From Verrucomicrobiaceae bacterium UBA1938 (GTDB lineage Bacteria > Verrucomicrobiota > Verrucomicrobiia > Verrucomicrobiales > Verrucomicrobiaceae), in contig DDFC01000043.1 in assembly GCA_002336895.1 (NCBI GenBank), positions 293,422-357,421 of the forward strand: DNA of 64,000 nucleotides. Direction: 5' to 3'. Every line of letters begins with the position of its first letter. Position 1 is the stretch's first letter. The notes below the pieces were generated by a model. The model was given only the letters and a program-made list of their open reading frames with translations. It ran no database searches and was not told the origin of the DNA. This document shows positions 1-8,985 of the stretch, piece after piece. Position numbers and translations under genes: made by a program.

Positions 1-479
1 ATGGGAAAGGCGGGGATCAGGTTGAAGGCCACCATGAAGATGTTCCACACCATGAGCTTTTCAAAGAAGCCGCCGGATTTAAGGAAGTCGTAGCCGGGAT
101 GCAGCACGGCGCTGATGCCAAAGCCAAGATAAATGACGGCGGCGATGATGACATTGACCAGTGGCCCGCTGACGGCCACGACGAGCTCCTCGGAGGGCTT
201 GCGCGGCATGCGCTCCAGCCGCGCCACGCCGCCGATGGGCAGCAGCGTGATGTCCGGCGTGCGTATGCCGTAGCCGCGTGCGGCCAGCACGTGGCCAAAC
301 TCGTGCAGCACCACGCAGGCAAACATGGTGGTGATGAACAGGATGGACTCCAGCGCGGTGCTGACGCCCTGCCCCCTCAGCAGGCCGTCGCCAGCCACAA
401 AGAGCAGCAGGAGGAGGAAGGTGGCATGCACGCGCACCTCGGTGCCGGCCAGGGTGAAAAGTCGGAAGGACCACTTCAT
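1..479 (-). CDS. M50-family site-2-type zinc metalloprotease, N-terminal part
   Basis: This gene runs off the left edge, so only the first 159 or so codons are present. Reading the minus strand from the ATG at 479 gives a hydrophobic N-terminal segment, then a membrane helix with the zinc-binding HEFGH motif, then a glycine-rich stretch and a second membrane helix ending in FNLIPAFPM, where family members continue into the DG zinc ligand motif just beyond the edge. M50 proteases are intramembrane metalloproteases; the short form with no PDZ domain before the second motif resembles the Rip/SpoIVFB-like subgroup. It starts 18 bases after the stop of the SulP gene on the same strand, so the two are probably co-transcribed. 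Substrate unknown. Confidence 0.85.
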   Translation of the reverse strand, partial: MKWSFRLFTLAGTEVRVHATFLLLLLFVAGDGLLRGQGVSTALESILFITTMFACVVLHEFGHVLAARGYGIRTPDITLLPIGGVARLERMPRKPSEELVVAVSGPLVNVIIAAVIYLGFGISAVLHPGYDFLKSGGFFEKLMVWNIFMVAFNLIPAFP

Positions 480-497
480 GGGGGGGAATGAAATTGG

Positions 498-2351
498 CTA
501 GGGTTTGGGAGCTTTCGAAGAGTCGTAGTAGATACGCACGTCGGCGTCCTTGATTCCCAGAATATCCTGCGCGCGGCGCAGGGCATTGCGGGTGGAGACG
601 TTGGGATTGGAAGGACTGGCCAGGAAAAGGTTTTCTTTGCCGATCACCTCCACCATGCCGGCATCTTTGAGCACGCGGTAGAGGTCCTTGGACACACCGC
701 TGACGATGAGATCGCGGCCGTCTGCGCGCAGCATGCGGATGAGCTCCTCGATGGCCATGGCGCAGGTGGCATCCAGGTGGCGTGCGTTTTTGAGGCGGAG
801 AATGACGATGCGCAGATTGGGGTCGGCGCAGAAGCGCTGGATCTGCGTGCGGAAGAGGTCGGCGGAGGCAAAGAAGAGATCGCCCTCCACATGTACGATG
901 GAGATGGCGGGGTGCTGGCGTCCGCCCTGCTGCGCCTCGGCCAGGTGGCCGTCTGCATTGAACTCATACTCCATCAGGGAGGGCTGGCTGGCCTTGTGGA
1001 GGTAGAGGATGATGGAGATGCCCACGCCGGTGAAGATGGCCACATGCAGCGGTACGAGGAGGGTGGCAAAGAAGGTGGTGAGAAACACCACGGCGTCCGA
1101 TCCGGTGGCGCGCAGGGAGATGTAGATCTGCCGCTTGTTGATGAGTGCCACGGCCACGCAGATGACCATGGCGCCGAGAGCGGCCTTGGGTACATAGGCC
1201 ACCAGCGGGCCGATCGTCAGCGCCGCCACCAGGCAGACCAGTCCGCTGAAAATGGCGGAAAGGGGGGACACAGCCCCGCTTTCATACGCCGCCAGGGAGC
1301 GGGTGAGGGAATGAGAGGCCGGCATGCCGCTGAGGTAGGCGCAGGCCAGGTTCGCCGCGCCGAGGCTGAGCATGTCCTGGTTCGGATCCACATTGTGGCC
1401 GGACCGGCTGGCCAGGGTGCGGGCCATGGCGGAGTTTTCCATCATGGCCACAAAGGCCAGCGAGAGCGCCAGGCCAAAGAGCTGGCTGAACTGCGCCGAG
1501 GCATTGCCGCTGGTGAAGTCGGGGAAGGGCGGCAGCAGCGTACGCCAGGTGAAGGTGAGATCCGAATACGTGGCCACCTTGAGCCCCGCCTTGTTCATCG
1601 CCACGGCAATCAGGGACATGAGGATGAGTGTGATCGTCAGCGCGGGGAAGCGTTTGCCAAAGCGCTTGAGCCCGTAGTAGCTGCCGATGGCCAGCACGCA
1701 GATGAGCGCGCTGGGCCAGTGGATGGTGCCTAGGTGGGAGAGTACATCGTGCAGGTCGGACACCAGGGTCCGCGCCACGGGCCTGCCGGAGGCCTCCTCA
1801 AGCTGCTGACCCAGCACCACCGGCAGCTGATGAGCAAACATCTGCAGAGCCGCGCCTGTCAGGTAGGCCACTACCACCGCACGACTGATGAAGCGCGCCA
1901 TCTCAGCCACGCGGAAGTAAGCGCCAAAGATGAGCAGTGCGCCCACGAGGAAGACCAGCATCGGCATGGAGGCCAGCTGATTCACATTCGGGAAGGAGGC
2001 AAAGTAGGACGACACCATGAACGCGGTGGCGTTGGTGGGCCCGTAGATGGAGTGGCGCGAGCTCATCAGCAGCGCGCCCACCACGCAGGCCACCGCCGAG
2101 CAGGTGATGCCGTAGGACAGCGGCAGCCCAGCCACCACGGCAAAGGCCATGCCCTGCGGGATGGCCAGCAGCGCGCCGTCCAGCCCGCTTTTGAAGTCGG
2201 CCTTGAGAAACTCCTTGTGGTAGCCCTTCAGGATCTGCCGCAGCGGGAAGGGGTCCAGGGTGTTGCCATCGGCCACGTTTTGCAGCACTGCACGGCCTTG
2301 GCGTGCGTATTCACGCAGCTGCTCGGACCAGGCTCGTAGTTGGGTTAGCAA
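498..2351 (-). CDS. SulP-family inorganic anion transporter with STAS domain
   Basis: The 617-residue protein has a short cytoplasmic N-terminus, then a long membrane domain with the family-typical early stretch (DGALLAIPQGMAFAVVAGLP) and further hydrophobic segments to about residue 430. A C-terminal STAS domain follows at about 460-575, with the expected alternating beta/alpha pattern (ISIVHVEGDLFF, then RIVILRLKNARHLDATC). SulP proteins move sulfate, bicarbonate or other anions across the inner membrane, and STAS regulates them. Length is normal. The start at 2351 places the gene divergent from the Smr-domain gene with about 112 bases between them. The ion specificity cannot be told from sequence alone. 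Confidence 0.93.
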   Translation of the reverse strand: MLTQLRAWSEQLREYARQGRAVLQNVADGNTLDPFPLRQILKGYHKEFLKADFKSGLDGALLAIPQGMAFAVVAGLPLSYGITCSAVACVVGALLMSSRHSIYGPTNATAFMVSSYFASFPNVNQLASMPMLVFLVGALLIFGAYFRVAEMARFISRAVVVAYLTGAALQMFAHQLPVVLGQQLEEASGRPVARTLVSDLHDVLSHLGTIHWPSALICVLAIGSYYGLKRFGKRFPALTITLILMSLIAVAMNKAGLKVATYSDLTFTWRTLLPPFPDFTSGNASAQFSQLFGLALSLAFVAMMENSAMARTLASRSGHNVDPNQDMLSLGAANLACAYLSGMPASHSLTRSLAAYESGAVSPLSAIFSGLVCLVAALTIGPLVAYVPKAALGAMVICVAVALINKRQIYISLRATGSDAVVFLTTFFATLLVPLHVAIFTGVGISIILYLHKASQPSLMEYEFNADGHLAEAQQGGRQHPAISIVHVEGDLFFASADLFRTQIQRFCADPNLRIVILRLKNARHLDATCAMAIEELIRMLRADGRDLIVSGVSKDLYRVLKDAGMVEVIGKENLFLASPSNPNVSTRNALRRAQDILGIKDADVRIYYDSSKAPKP

Positions 2352-2463
2352 GAGAAACTCCTTGGAAGCACCTGCTGCATGCTAGACGCAGCCGCCGATA
2401 GCACAAGCACTGTGAGCAAAGGATTGCTGCTGGACTTCCACGCCTGCACAAACACCTTCCGCC

Positions 2464-2763
2464 ATGCCCCCAGAAGCCGATGAGCCGATCCCCGAGGTGG
2501 TGGAGCATCCCATCGGCCCGGAGCTGGACCTGCACACCTTCCGCCCGCAGGACATCGGCAGCCTGTTGCCGGAATACTTCTCTGAATGCCGCCAGCGCGG
2601 CATCCTGCGGGTGCGCATCATCCACGGCAAAGGCACTGGCACCCTGCGGCTGGGGGTGCACCAGCTGCTGGAGAAACTGCCTGAAGTACAGCATTTTATC
2701 TGGCCCGCCGACGAGACCAGCGGCGCCTGGGGTGCGACGTGGGTGGTTTTGAATTCACTCTGA
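2464..2763 (+). CDS. Small Smr-domain protein
   Basis: A 99-residue stand-alone Smr domain. It shows the LDLHTFRPQDI element, matching the LDLHG-type motif, and RIIHGKGTGTLRLGVHQLL, matching the HGxGxG motif. Smr domains are nucleases or nucleic-acid-binding domains, first known from the MutS2 C-terminus. The last residues (GATWVVLNSL) are encoded by one copy of an imperfect direct repeat. A second copy of the repeat lies at 8035-8068 and also reads GATWVVF in frame, continuing 13 codons after GATWVV to a TAG at 8106-8108. The present C-terminus may therefore have been created when the next two genes were inserted. The protein is still full length for a small Smr domain and probably functional. 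Confidence 0.85.
   Translation: MPPEADEPIPEVVEHPIGPELDLHTFRPQDIGSLLPEYFSECRQRGILRVRIIHGKGTGTLRLGVHQLLEKLPEVQHFIWPADETSGAWGATWVVLNSL
2718..2750 (+). repeat. Left copy of imperfect direct repeat in the Smr 3' end
   Basis: This 33-base stretch matches 8035-8068 with two substitutions and one inserted base. The last 17 bases (2734-2750, beginning GCGACGTGGG) are identical in both copies. It codes for the final beta strand of the Smr protein. Together the copies bracket the protease and propeller genes. Confidence 0.75.
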
Positions 2764-2780
2764 TATTGCCAGCTGTCAGT

Positions 2781-4226
2781 ATGCTTGATAGCTTAAAAAA
2801 AATGCGCGTTATTTTTGGCCTGACCTTTGTTCTTATAAGCCGAAGCCTCATTCCGGCTGCGGAGGATCTGGGGGAAAAGCTAAAGCGTGATGATGCTCCG
2901 CTGCCAAACGCCGGGGCTGTTGTTTTGAGTTATCGTAGCGCTGTCTCAGCGATCCATGACAGTGTGGTGACGGTCTGGGTCAGGCAGTGGAAGGCCAAGA
3001 CAGCATGGCGGGTGGATGCGTACGACATGACGCCGGACGCATTGGAGGGAAAAAACGAGATTGGTCCGGAGTCTGGCACCGGGATTGTGCTCACTCCTGA
3101 AGGGCTGGTGATGACCAATCATCATGTGGTTTATGGAGCCCAGGAGATATGGCTCAGGCCGCGTGGCAGCCAGATGGATGTGCCTGCGGAGATCGTCGGA
3201 ATGGACAGGGCCACGGATGTGGCGCTGCTGCGTGCCAAGAGCGGCAGCTGGAAACCGGCCACGCTGACCAACAGCGACCTAGTCCAACCCGGAGACGTGG
3301 TGCTGGCGGTGGGAAGCCCGTTCGGACTGGAGCAGACAGTGACGCTGGGCATCGTGAGCGCCACCGGCCGCTCCGAGATCAGCGGCCTGGCCAGCAGACT
3401 GCAGGACTTCATTCAAACGGATGCCGCGATCAATCCCGGCAACTCCGGCGGCCCCTTGGTGGACGGACTCGGGCGGGTCTTTGGCATGAACACGGCGCGC
3501 TATGGAAGAGCGGAGGGCATCGGGCTGTCGATCCCGATCAATCTTGCTGTCAAAGTGGCGGATGATCTGCTGAGAGACGGCGGCGTCCGGCGCGGGATGC
3601 TGGGGGTGCGGTTTGTGGACATGGATGCTGACGTGATCAGGGAATTGAAGCTGAACACAGCCGTGAAAGGCGCTGTGGTGGTGCACGTCGAGGCCGGTCA
3701 GCCTGCAGATAAGGCGGGGCTGCTCCCCGGAGATGTGATCACTGCGGTGAATGGCCAGGCAGTGACCAGCCGGGCGCGGTTTCTCATGCGCATGACCACG
3801 ATGAAAGCTGGTGACGTTGTAAAGCTATCCTACTACCGGGCATCAGCACTGCACGAGGCTGAGGCCACCCTGATGGATGCCCCGTCCCGAGCTCTGCCGC
3901 CGACGCTGGAAGGGGAGCTGCTGCCCGGGCTGAAAGTGGCGCTGGTGGACGAAAGGCTGCGCAACAAACTGCTTCTGCGCGAAAATTTTCACGCCCTGCA
4001 AGTGCTGGAGGATTACAAAACGAGTGAAGGCGTCCTCAAGCTGTCCGCCGGAGACATGATTCTCAGCGTCAACAAGCAGACTCCCAGCCCCTATGTAGGA
4101 GAGACGGCGGAAAAAATCATGCAGCGCATGATGCCTAAAAAATCAGTCGTGCTGCTGCAGGTCCTGCGAAAAGGCGGCGGAGAGGCCGAGATCGGGCTGG
4201 TGGTGCCTGCGGCCGCTAAAAAGTAA
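2781..4226 (+). CDS. Secreted HtrA/DegP-type serine protease with two PDZ-like domains
   Basis: About 481 residues from the ATG at 2781; an ATG at 2802 is also possible and gives a cleaner signal peptide (MRVIFGLTFVLISRSLIPAA). Numbering from 2781, the trypsin-like domain carries His115 in TNHHVV, Asp146 in DRATDVALL and Ser222 in INPGNSGGPL, so the catalytic triad is complete. A first PDZ domain follows at about 275-370 (GAVVVHVEAGQPADKAGLLPGD) and a divergent second one at about 395-480. HtrA proteins act in the periplasm on misfolded or specific secreted proteins. The gene starts only 17 bases after the Smr stop and is 25 bases before the giant propeller gene, so the two are likely co-transcribed and may work together. 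It lies inside the repeat-bounded segment. Confidence 0.88.
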   Translation: MLDSLKKMRVIFGLTFVLISRSLIPAAEDLGEKLKRDDAPLPNAGAVVLSYRSAVSAIHDSVVTVWVRQWKAKTAWRVDAYDMTPDALEGKNEIGPESGTGIVLTPEGLVMTNHHVVYGAQEIWLRPRGSQMDVPAEIVGMDRATDVALLRAKSGSWKPATLTNSDLVQPGDVVLAVGSPFGLEQTVTLGIVSATGRSEISGLASRLQDFIQTDAAINPGNSGGPLVDGLGRVFGMNTARYGRAEGIGLSIPINLAVKVADDLLRDGGVRRGMLGVRFVDMDADVIRELKLNTAVKGAVVVHVEAGQPADKAGLLPGDVITAVNGQAVTSRARFLMRMTTMKAGDVVKLSYYRASALHEAEATLMDAPSRALPPTLEGELLPGLKVALVDERLRNKLLLRENFHALQVLEDYKTSEGVLKLSAGDMILSVNKQTPSPYVGETAEKIMQRMMPKKSVVLLQVLRKGGGEAEIGLVVPAAAKK

Positions 4227-4251
4227 CATCCTTCTTTTTCAAATCCCACTC

Positions 4252-7200
4252 ATGAGCATGTCATCATTTCTAGTCTCGAGTTTGGTTTGTGTTGTGTTGT
4301 GCCTGGCGGGTACATCGGCCGCCCAGGAGGCGAAGCTGGCTCCGTTCAATCCCCCCAACCCGGCTCTGCAGGGATTTTTGGGGATTCCAGGGTGTGGCAA
4401 CTTCCTGCATGGGGGGCTGGTGTGGCATCGCAGCGGGAAGATCATCAGCATGGAGTCGTGGAGATCAGGGATCTACCCGGTGTCACTGTGGCAGCCAGAC
4501 GCCAAAACGATGCGCGCCACGCGTTCTTCCCTTTTGAATGTCGGTGATGCCTGGTGCATTTCGCAAAAGGGTGATCTGCTCTGCGCGAGATCAAGGCGCA
4601 TGGATGACCAGCCAGAGCTGGATCCCACGAAGAACACGATGGCCTGGACGGAGGGGGCGTTCGGCTGCTTTCGCATTCAAGATGGCGGCCGGATATGGAA
4701 GCTGCCCATGAGGGACGGCGAAAGCATCAGCGGCGCCGCGTTTACTGCCGACGATAAAAAAGTGGTCGTGCTAAGCACGTGGCATGAGCAAATGAGCCTG
4801 CGTCTGCTGGATGCCGCGACTGGAGCCTTGCTGCAGCAGCATGATTTCCCGGGCCGGTCGAAGTCCCTGTCATTCGATGCCGGAAGGCTGATGATGAGAG
4901 GCGGTGACCTCTGGATGATCCATCGTGAAAATGACGGGCGTGCGCTGCTGAAGATCTCTCTGTCCACTTTGCAACCCACGCGGGTTGATTGCCCGCCGCT
5001 GGAGCAGATGGAGGGGCATGTCACGCTTTCTGCGGACATGCGGCGAATGGTGTCCCACACGGAGTTTGGCCTAACCTGCCTTGAGTTGCGTGGCGGGAAA
5101 TGGGATGTGGTGTTTGAGGATTTCGACTTCCGCTCTTCTCCGCAGTCTGAGATCGGAGATTTGCGCGATGTGGAGTTCACCCCGGACAGTCAGAAGCTCG
5201 TCATGTTCACCGTGAATTCCGCCCGCATTTTGGATTTCACGAACAAAAAGACGCACAGCATCAAGCTGGATGAAAATTCCGGAGGCACTCTTTCTCCGGA
5301 CGGCAGTCATTTGCTGGTGGAGCATGAGCACGGCCTTAGAATCGTTAGCATTCGGGAAACAGATGCCACCCAGCCTGGAAGGCTGCAGCAGAATGTCTGG
5401 CGGCCCCATCAGCTGCGCTTTTCCGAGGATGGGAAAACGCTGCTGGCGGCTGATGCAGAGGGCATCTGGGCATGGGATGTGGCCACGCGCAGGCCGCGCG
5501 CATGGCTGCGGAGTTTTGGCCACCACCTTTCACATGAGCGGATCTTTCAGACTCTCTCGCTCATAGCCAAAGATACTGAGGTCGTTGCGGAGGAGAATGA
5601 TGATGCCTTGAGGTGGAAACTGCCTCCCGCTACAGAGCCGCCTCCAGACAAGGTGCAGATGATTGCTCCACAGCTGGCTTTTGGCGGGGTGCGTCAGGGT
5701 TGGAAGGGAACCTACCCGGGAGTGTTTGTTAACCAGGACTCTTCGTGGATTCTGTCCACCAATGCCGTGCAGCAAGGGAGCATTCATGCGGGCTTTGGTG
5801 CCGGCAGCGCCCGCTCGATTTCCCAGCTCTTTCCTGAAGTGTCTCCACAGCTCTGGTTCTTCGCTTCGGACGACTCTTTTGTGATGCATTCGGCGACAAC
5901 AAACAAATGGAGCCGGTTGAATCTGCCTAAGGGCACCCTTGAAGACCTGCCCGGGATGCCGGGAGTTCCTGATCCTGACAGGCGTGGACGGTTTGTGCAG
6001 CCTCAGCCTGTGGCGGTGCTGCCAAAAAGGCAGTTTGTTGTCCGTCAGTTCAATGATCGTCTCTGTGTGACGAGCCTGGACGTAAAAACCCAGCTGCCTT
6101 GGTTTGAAGCGCCGTTGCGCGGGTTTGAAATGCCCAACATGCGCGCGGGAGTCAGCCAGGATGAAAAACGCTGTGCCACCGTGATGACGGATGTCGTGCG
6201 CCGCCACCAGCATGTTTTTGTTTGGGAAATCGAAACAGGGAAGCTGCTCGGTCTGGCGTCTCTGCCCACCAATGATGCCACCAGCGTGGCCCTTTCTCCA
6301 GACGGCAGCCTGCTGGCGTGCGGCCATGAAAATACGGCCATCTCCATCTGGGATGTGGCCAAGATGACTGTGCCTGCACCTCCGCCTCAGCCTGCCAAGG
6401 CTGCTCCGGAGCCTGCAAAGTCGGCCGCTGTTCCCGTGCCGCCATCCGCTCCTCAGGGACCTCCGCCAGTGAGAGAAAGCGACAGCCGCCGTGAGCACGT
6501 GTTTGGAAGCGGCGTCTGGACTTTCTTTGGGAACGGCACTGTCAGCAAAAAAGACACATTTCCAGAGGCTGGCCGTCTGCGGATCAATGGCAAGGAGTTT
6601 GAGATGCAGAGGCAGCGTCTCGCCCATCCTGTGACTTTGACGCGGCTCTTCCATGCCCAGCAGGATTTTTGGGCGGAAACCATGCGCAACCGTGCTGATC
6701 CGAGGTTCATCCCACTGCCTGCCAACAAGCATCCTGAGATCGCAGCAGGTCTGATTCATTACGCCGAGGGATCTCTGGATGATGTGTGGATCTCCCGGCA
6801 GACAGGCAGTCCCGCAGGCAAGTTTCACCAATTTTTAACGTTCACGGACACGCTGACCAATCTTTCGGCGCAGGACAAGCAGGTGGAGATCGAGTTTGAA
6901 GTGCGGTTCCCTGCTCAAACTCAACAGCTTGTGGATTCGAGCCTTCAACCGGTGAAGACCAATGCCGACGGGAGCCTGCAGGTTAACCCGGAGGCCATCT
7001 GGCTGGCCGCACTGCCAGCCCCCGGCACCTTGCTGAGTGTGCCTATCTTCTGGTTCCGCTCTCCTTCTGGCGGGCAGACCTGCCGGTTGCGGTGGAAGCC
7101 CGATGTCCATACCCTGATTGTGCACCACTCGGCGCTGCTGCCCCCGGGAGACCCACGATATCTTGCGCACGGAGTGCGGTTGGAACCGCTTCCAAGCGGG

Positions 7201-8031
7201 GTGGCTCCTGATCACTTCAAGACGCCGTTCTTGCAGGATTTTGGTGAGCGGGTGGTCTTTTCTGCGGTATCCCGGGGTATCAATTATGGCCTGCCGCCTA
7301 TGGAACAGCACCAGTTCCTGAACCAGCGAGGGGCCAGCAGTCTGAGAGATGGATTTGGCAAGAATGCTGACGGCAGTCTTTACAACCCCACAGGAATTGC
7401 CAGCGCACACGCGCTCTGGCTGGACGGAGCTCCGCTGTCTGGCAGCGACATGGGAGTGTTTCTCCACACAGAGGACCAAGGTGTGACTCAGCCTCCACGG
7501 GGAACCTACATGTTCTACGGCACTTCGATGGATGAGAAGGTGACGGTATCCAGGCAGCCCGCTTTTTCCCAGGAGCAGCACATGTTGCTCATCAGGGACA
7601 TCTTCATCAACCAACAGGCGGAGCCCAGAAACGCCAAGGTGGCCTATGTCAGCAGCTTTTCAGAGCCCATCAAGGCGCTGTACGATGCCAGTGGGCGGCC
7701 GGTGGAAGCCAATGCGCCCCCAAGAGCTGCCCGTGAACTGGGCGGGGCGCTGATCGTGGAATTCGACGGGCCCAAACGGCCGGCCACCTTGCTGGCTTTT
7801 TATCAGGAGGGCGCTGCCGCCGAGCCCAAGGTCTCCTGGCCCAATCCCAAATTTCTCAAACTCGAATATGAAGTCACACTGCCACCGAGACAGCTGGCCG
7901 AATTCTGCCACGGAGCTACTGAAATGCCGCTGGCCAGCTTTGACACCGTCACACAGGCATTTGCAGACTGCCTGCCGTTTCAACACAAGTCCCCTGAGAA
8001 GTCCCCCGTCGTTTATTTGAACGTCCGGTGA
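4252..8031 (+). CDS. Large secreted WD40/beta-propeller protein with an uncharacterised C-terminal domain
   Basis: 1259 residues with an N-terminal signal peptide (VCVVLCLAGTSAAQ). Residues from about 40 to 700 contain propeller-like repeats with recurring blade phrases: AAFTADDKKVVVLS, DVEFTPDSQKLVMFT, LRFSEDGKTLLAA and, most clearly, SVALSPDGSLLACGHENTAISIWDVA. A proline/alanine-rich linker spans about 705-742. The last roughly 517 residues form a separate region starting FGSGVWTFFGNGTVSKK that I do not recognise; it is beta-rich in feel and has aromatic residues, so it could bind carbohydrate or protein. Placement directly behind an HtrA-type protease suggests a protease plus scaffold or substrate-recognition pair in the periplasm, which is inference only. 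No enzymatic motif was seen. Confidence 0.8.
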   Translation: MSMSSFLVSSLVCVVLCLAGTSAAQEAKLAPFNPPNPALQGFLGIPGCGNFLHGGLVWHRSGKIISMESWRSGIYPVSLWQPDAKTMRATRSSLLNVGDAWCISQKGDLLCARSRRMDDQPELDPTKNTMAWTEGAFGCFRIQDGGRIWKLPMRDGESISGAAFTADDKKVVVLSTWHEQMSLRLLDAATGALLQQHDFPGRSKSLSFDAGRLMMRGGDLWMIHRENDGRALLKISLSTLQPTRVDCPPLEQMEGHVTLSADMRRMVSHTEFGLTCLELRGGKWDVVFEDFDFRSSPQSEIGDLRDVEFTPDSQKLVMFTVNSARILDFTNKKTHSIKLDENSGGTLSPDGSHLLVEHEHGLRIVSIRETDATQPGRLQQNVWRPHQLRFSEDGKTLLAADAEGIWAWDVATRRPRAWLRSFGHHLSHERIFQTLSLIAKDTEVVAEENDDALRWKLPPATEPPPDKVQMIAPQLAFGGVRQGWKGTYPGVFVNQDSSWILSTNAVQQGSIHAGFGAGSARSISQLFPEVSPQLWFFASDDSFVMHSATTNKWSRLNLPKGTLEDLPGMPGVPDPDRRGRFVQPQPVAVLPKRQFVVRQFNDRLCVTSLDVKTQLPWFEAPLRGFEMPNMRAGVSQDEKRCATVMTDVVRRHQHVFVWEIETGKLLGLASLPTNDATSVALSPDGSLLACGHENTAISIWDVAKMTVPAPPPQPAKAAPEPAKSAAVPVPPSAPQGPPPVRESDSRREHVFGSGVWTFFGNGTVSKKDTFPEAGRLRINGKEFEMQRQRLAHPVTLTRLFHAQQDFWAETMRNRADPRFIPLPANKHPEIAAGLIHYAEGSLDDVWISRQTGSPAGKFHQFLTFTDTLTNLSAQDKQVEIEFEVRFPAQTQQLVDSSLQPVKTNADGSLQVNPEAIWLAALPAPGTLLSVPIFWFRSPSGGQTCRLRWKPDVHTLIVHHSALLPPGDPRYLAHGVRLEPLPSGVAPDHFKTPFLQDFGERVVFSAVSRGINYGLPPMEQHQFLNQRGASSLRDGFGKNADGSLYNPTGIASAHALWLDGAPLSGSDMGVFLHTEDQGVTQPPRGTYMFYGTSMDEKVTVSRQPAFSQEQHMLLIRDIFINQQAEPRNAKVAYVSSFSEPIKALYDASGRPVEANAPPRAARELGGALIVEFDGPKRPATLLAFYQEGAAAEPKVSWPNPKFLKLEYEVTLPPRQLAEFCHGATEMPLASFDTVTQAFADCLPFQHKSPEKSPVVYLNVR

Positions 8032-8034
8032 ACG

Positions 8035-8068
8035 CAGCGGCTCCTAGGGGGGCGACGTGGGTGGTTTT
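8035..8068 (+). repeat. Right copy of imperfect direct repeat
   Basis: This 34-base copy matches 2718-2750, with the final 17 bases identical. It begins three bases after the stop codon of the propeller gene. In the Smr reading frame it encodes GATWVVF and continues with KGGEISKPPMLN before a TAG at 8106-8108. It may be the original 3' end of the Smr gene displaced by insertion of the two-gene segment. Confidence 0.7.
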
Positions 8069-8084
8069 CAAGGGCGGAGAAATA

Positions 8085-8414
8085 TCAAAGCCTCCAATGC
8101 TGAATTAGTTCCTTCCAGGGGCGTTTGATGGATTCCCATTGGCTCTCATGGTCATCTCCCTCGTCGATATTCAAACCACGGGCGTGAAACCATAGGTAAA
8201 GCGCACTCCTCTGACGGATGCTGGCCATCCTAGCCTCAGTTGCTAGGTCGCTTTCTTCGTTCGCCAGGCGCTGGTATTCCTGGCGAAGGTATGTAATGAC
8301 GGCTGGCGGAGTCGTGAAATAGTAAAACAACTGAATGCAGTGAGGACCCCACAAAATGAGAAGCAGCAAAGCCAAGGCTCCAAAGCCTGCTTTCCTACGC
8401 TTTTTTGGGTTCAC
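8085..8414 (-). CDS. Small membrane-anchored hypothetical protein
   Basis: 109 residues. A basic N-terminus (MNPKKRRKAG) precedes one hydrophobic helix at about 12-33 (FGALALLLLILW), followed by a hydrophilic, probably helical tail that carries a QEYQRLANEESDLATEARM stretch. I do not recognise a family. It follows the gene at 8425-8925 by 10 bases on the same strand, so they probably share a transcript. Base composition is more AT-rich than the neighbouring housekeeping genes. Its 3' end overlaps the proposed ancestral Smr tail in antisense. The reading frame, positive-inside N-terminus and tight spacing support a real gene. Confidence 0.6.
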   Translation of the reverse strand: MNPKKRRKAGFGALALLLLILWGPHCIQLFYYFTTPPAVITYLRQEYQRLANEESDLATEARMASIRQRSALYLWFHARGLNIDEGDDHESQWESIKRPWKELIQHWRL

Positions 8415-8424
8415 AGCCGTAGGC

Positions 8425-8925
8425 TTATGGTTTCCACTCCGCCGCTGTCCACACCCGGGGCTTGGAGTTCTCCAGTTTTTCCAGGTCCAGCGGGGTGCTG
8501 TTTTTAACTTCCAGCTTCTGGCCGCGGATCTCCAGTGTCAGGGGGCCGGAGAGGTCGGCTTTTTCCAGCCAGAAGCGCAGGCGGACGTCTGAGGTGGTCT
8601 GGGCTTCGATGCTGGGGGGGCGCTCCACGGGGAGGATGAAGGGAGGGACGTCCTTCCCGGCGGCATTGGTCAGGCGCACATCCGGCGGCTGCAAGAAGAG
8701 GGGGCGGGGGCTGGCGTTTTTGTAGCGTACCTCCAGGTCCAGGCGGGCATTGCCAAAGTCGCGCACCAAGGTGCAGCGGCGCAGTTGCAGGGCAGGGGAG
8801 GAGGCGTCGGCCTCGGTGGCTGGGCCGGTTTCGGCCGGCCCGGGACCCGCCTGCAGGGCCCACCAGACGGCGATTCCGCCTGCGATAAGCAGCAGCCAGA
8901 CCTCAAATCTCTGAAAGATACGCAT
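8425..8925 (-). CDS. Single-pass membrane protein with extracytoplasmic beta-rich domain, unknown function
   Basis: 166 residues. An N-terminal membrane helix (VWLLLIAGGIAVWWAL) is followed by a Gly/Pro/Ala linker. After it comes a domain with alternating hydrophobic strands such as NARLDLEVRYKNASPRPLFLQPPDVRLTNAAG, resembling DUF4352-type or immunoglobulin-like exported domains, though I cannot assign the family. It is divergent from trigger factor and leads the small membrane protein gene at 8085-8414. Function unknown. Confidence 0.65.
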   Translation of the reverse strand: MRIFQRFEVWLLLIAGGIAVWWALQAGPGPAETGPATEADASSPALQLRRCTLVRDFGNARLDLEVRYKNASPRPLFLQPPDVRLTNAAGKDVPPFILPVERPPSIEAQTTSDVRLRFWLEKADLSGPLTLEIRGQKLEVKNSTPLDLEKLENSKPRVWTAAEWKP

Positions 8926-8957
8926 GGGGGGCTAAATACAGGGGGCTCGATCTCTGT

Positions 8958-8985
8958 TTGTCAAATCCGTCAAACTGTCTATCAT
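8958..8985 (+). promoter_or_regulatory. Probable sigma-70-type promoter of tig
   Basis: A -35-like TTGTCA at 8958-8963 and a -10-like TATCAT at 8980-8985 are 16 bases apart. Transcription would start near 8992, leaving a leader of about 75 bases before the trigger factor ATG at 9066. This also argues against the longer reading frame beginning upstream. Confidence 0.5.
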
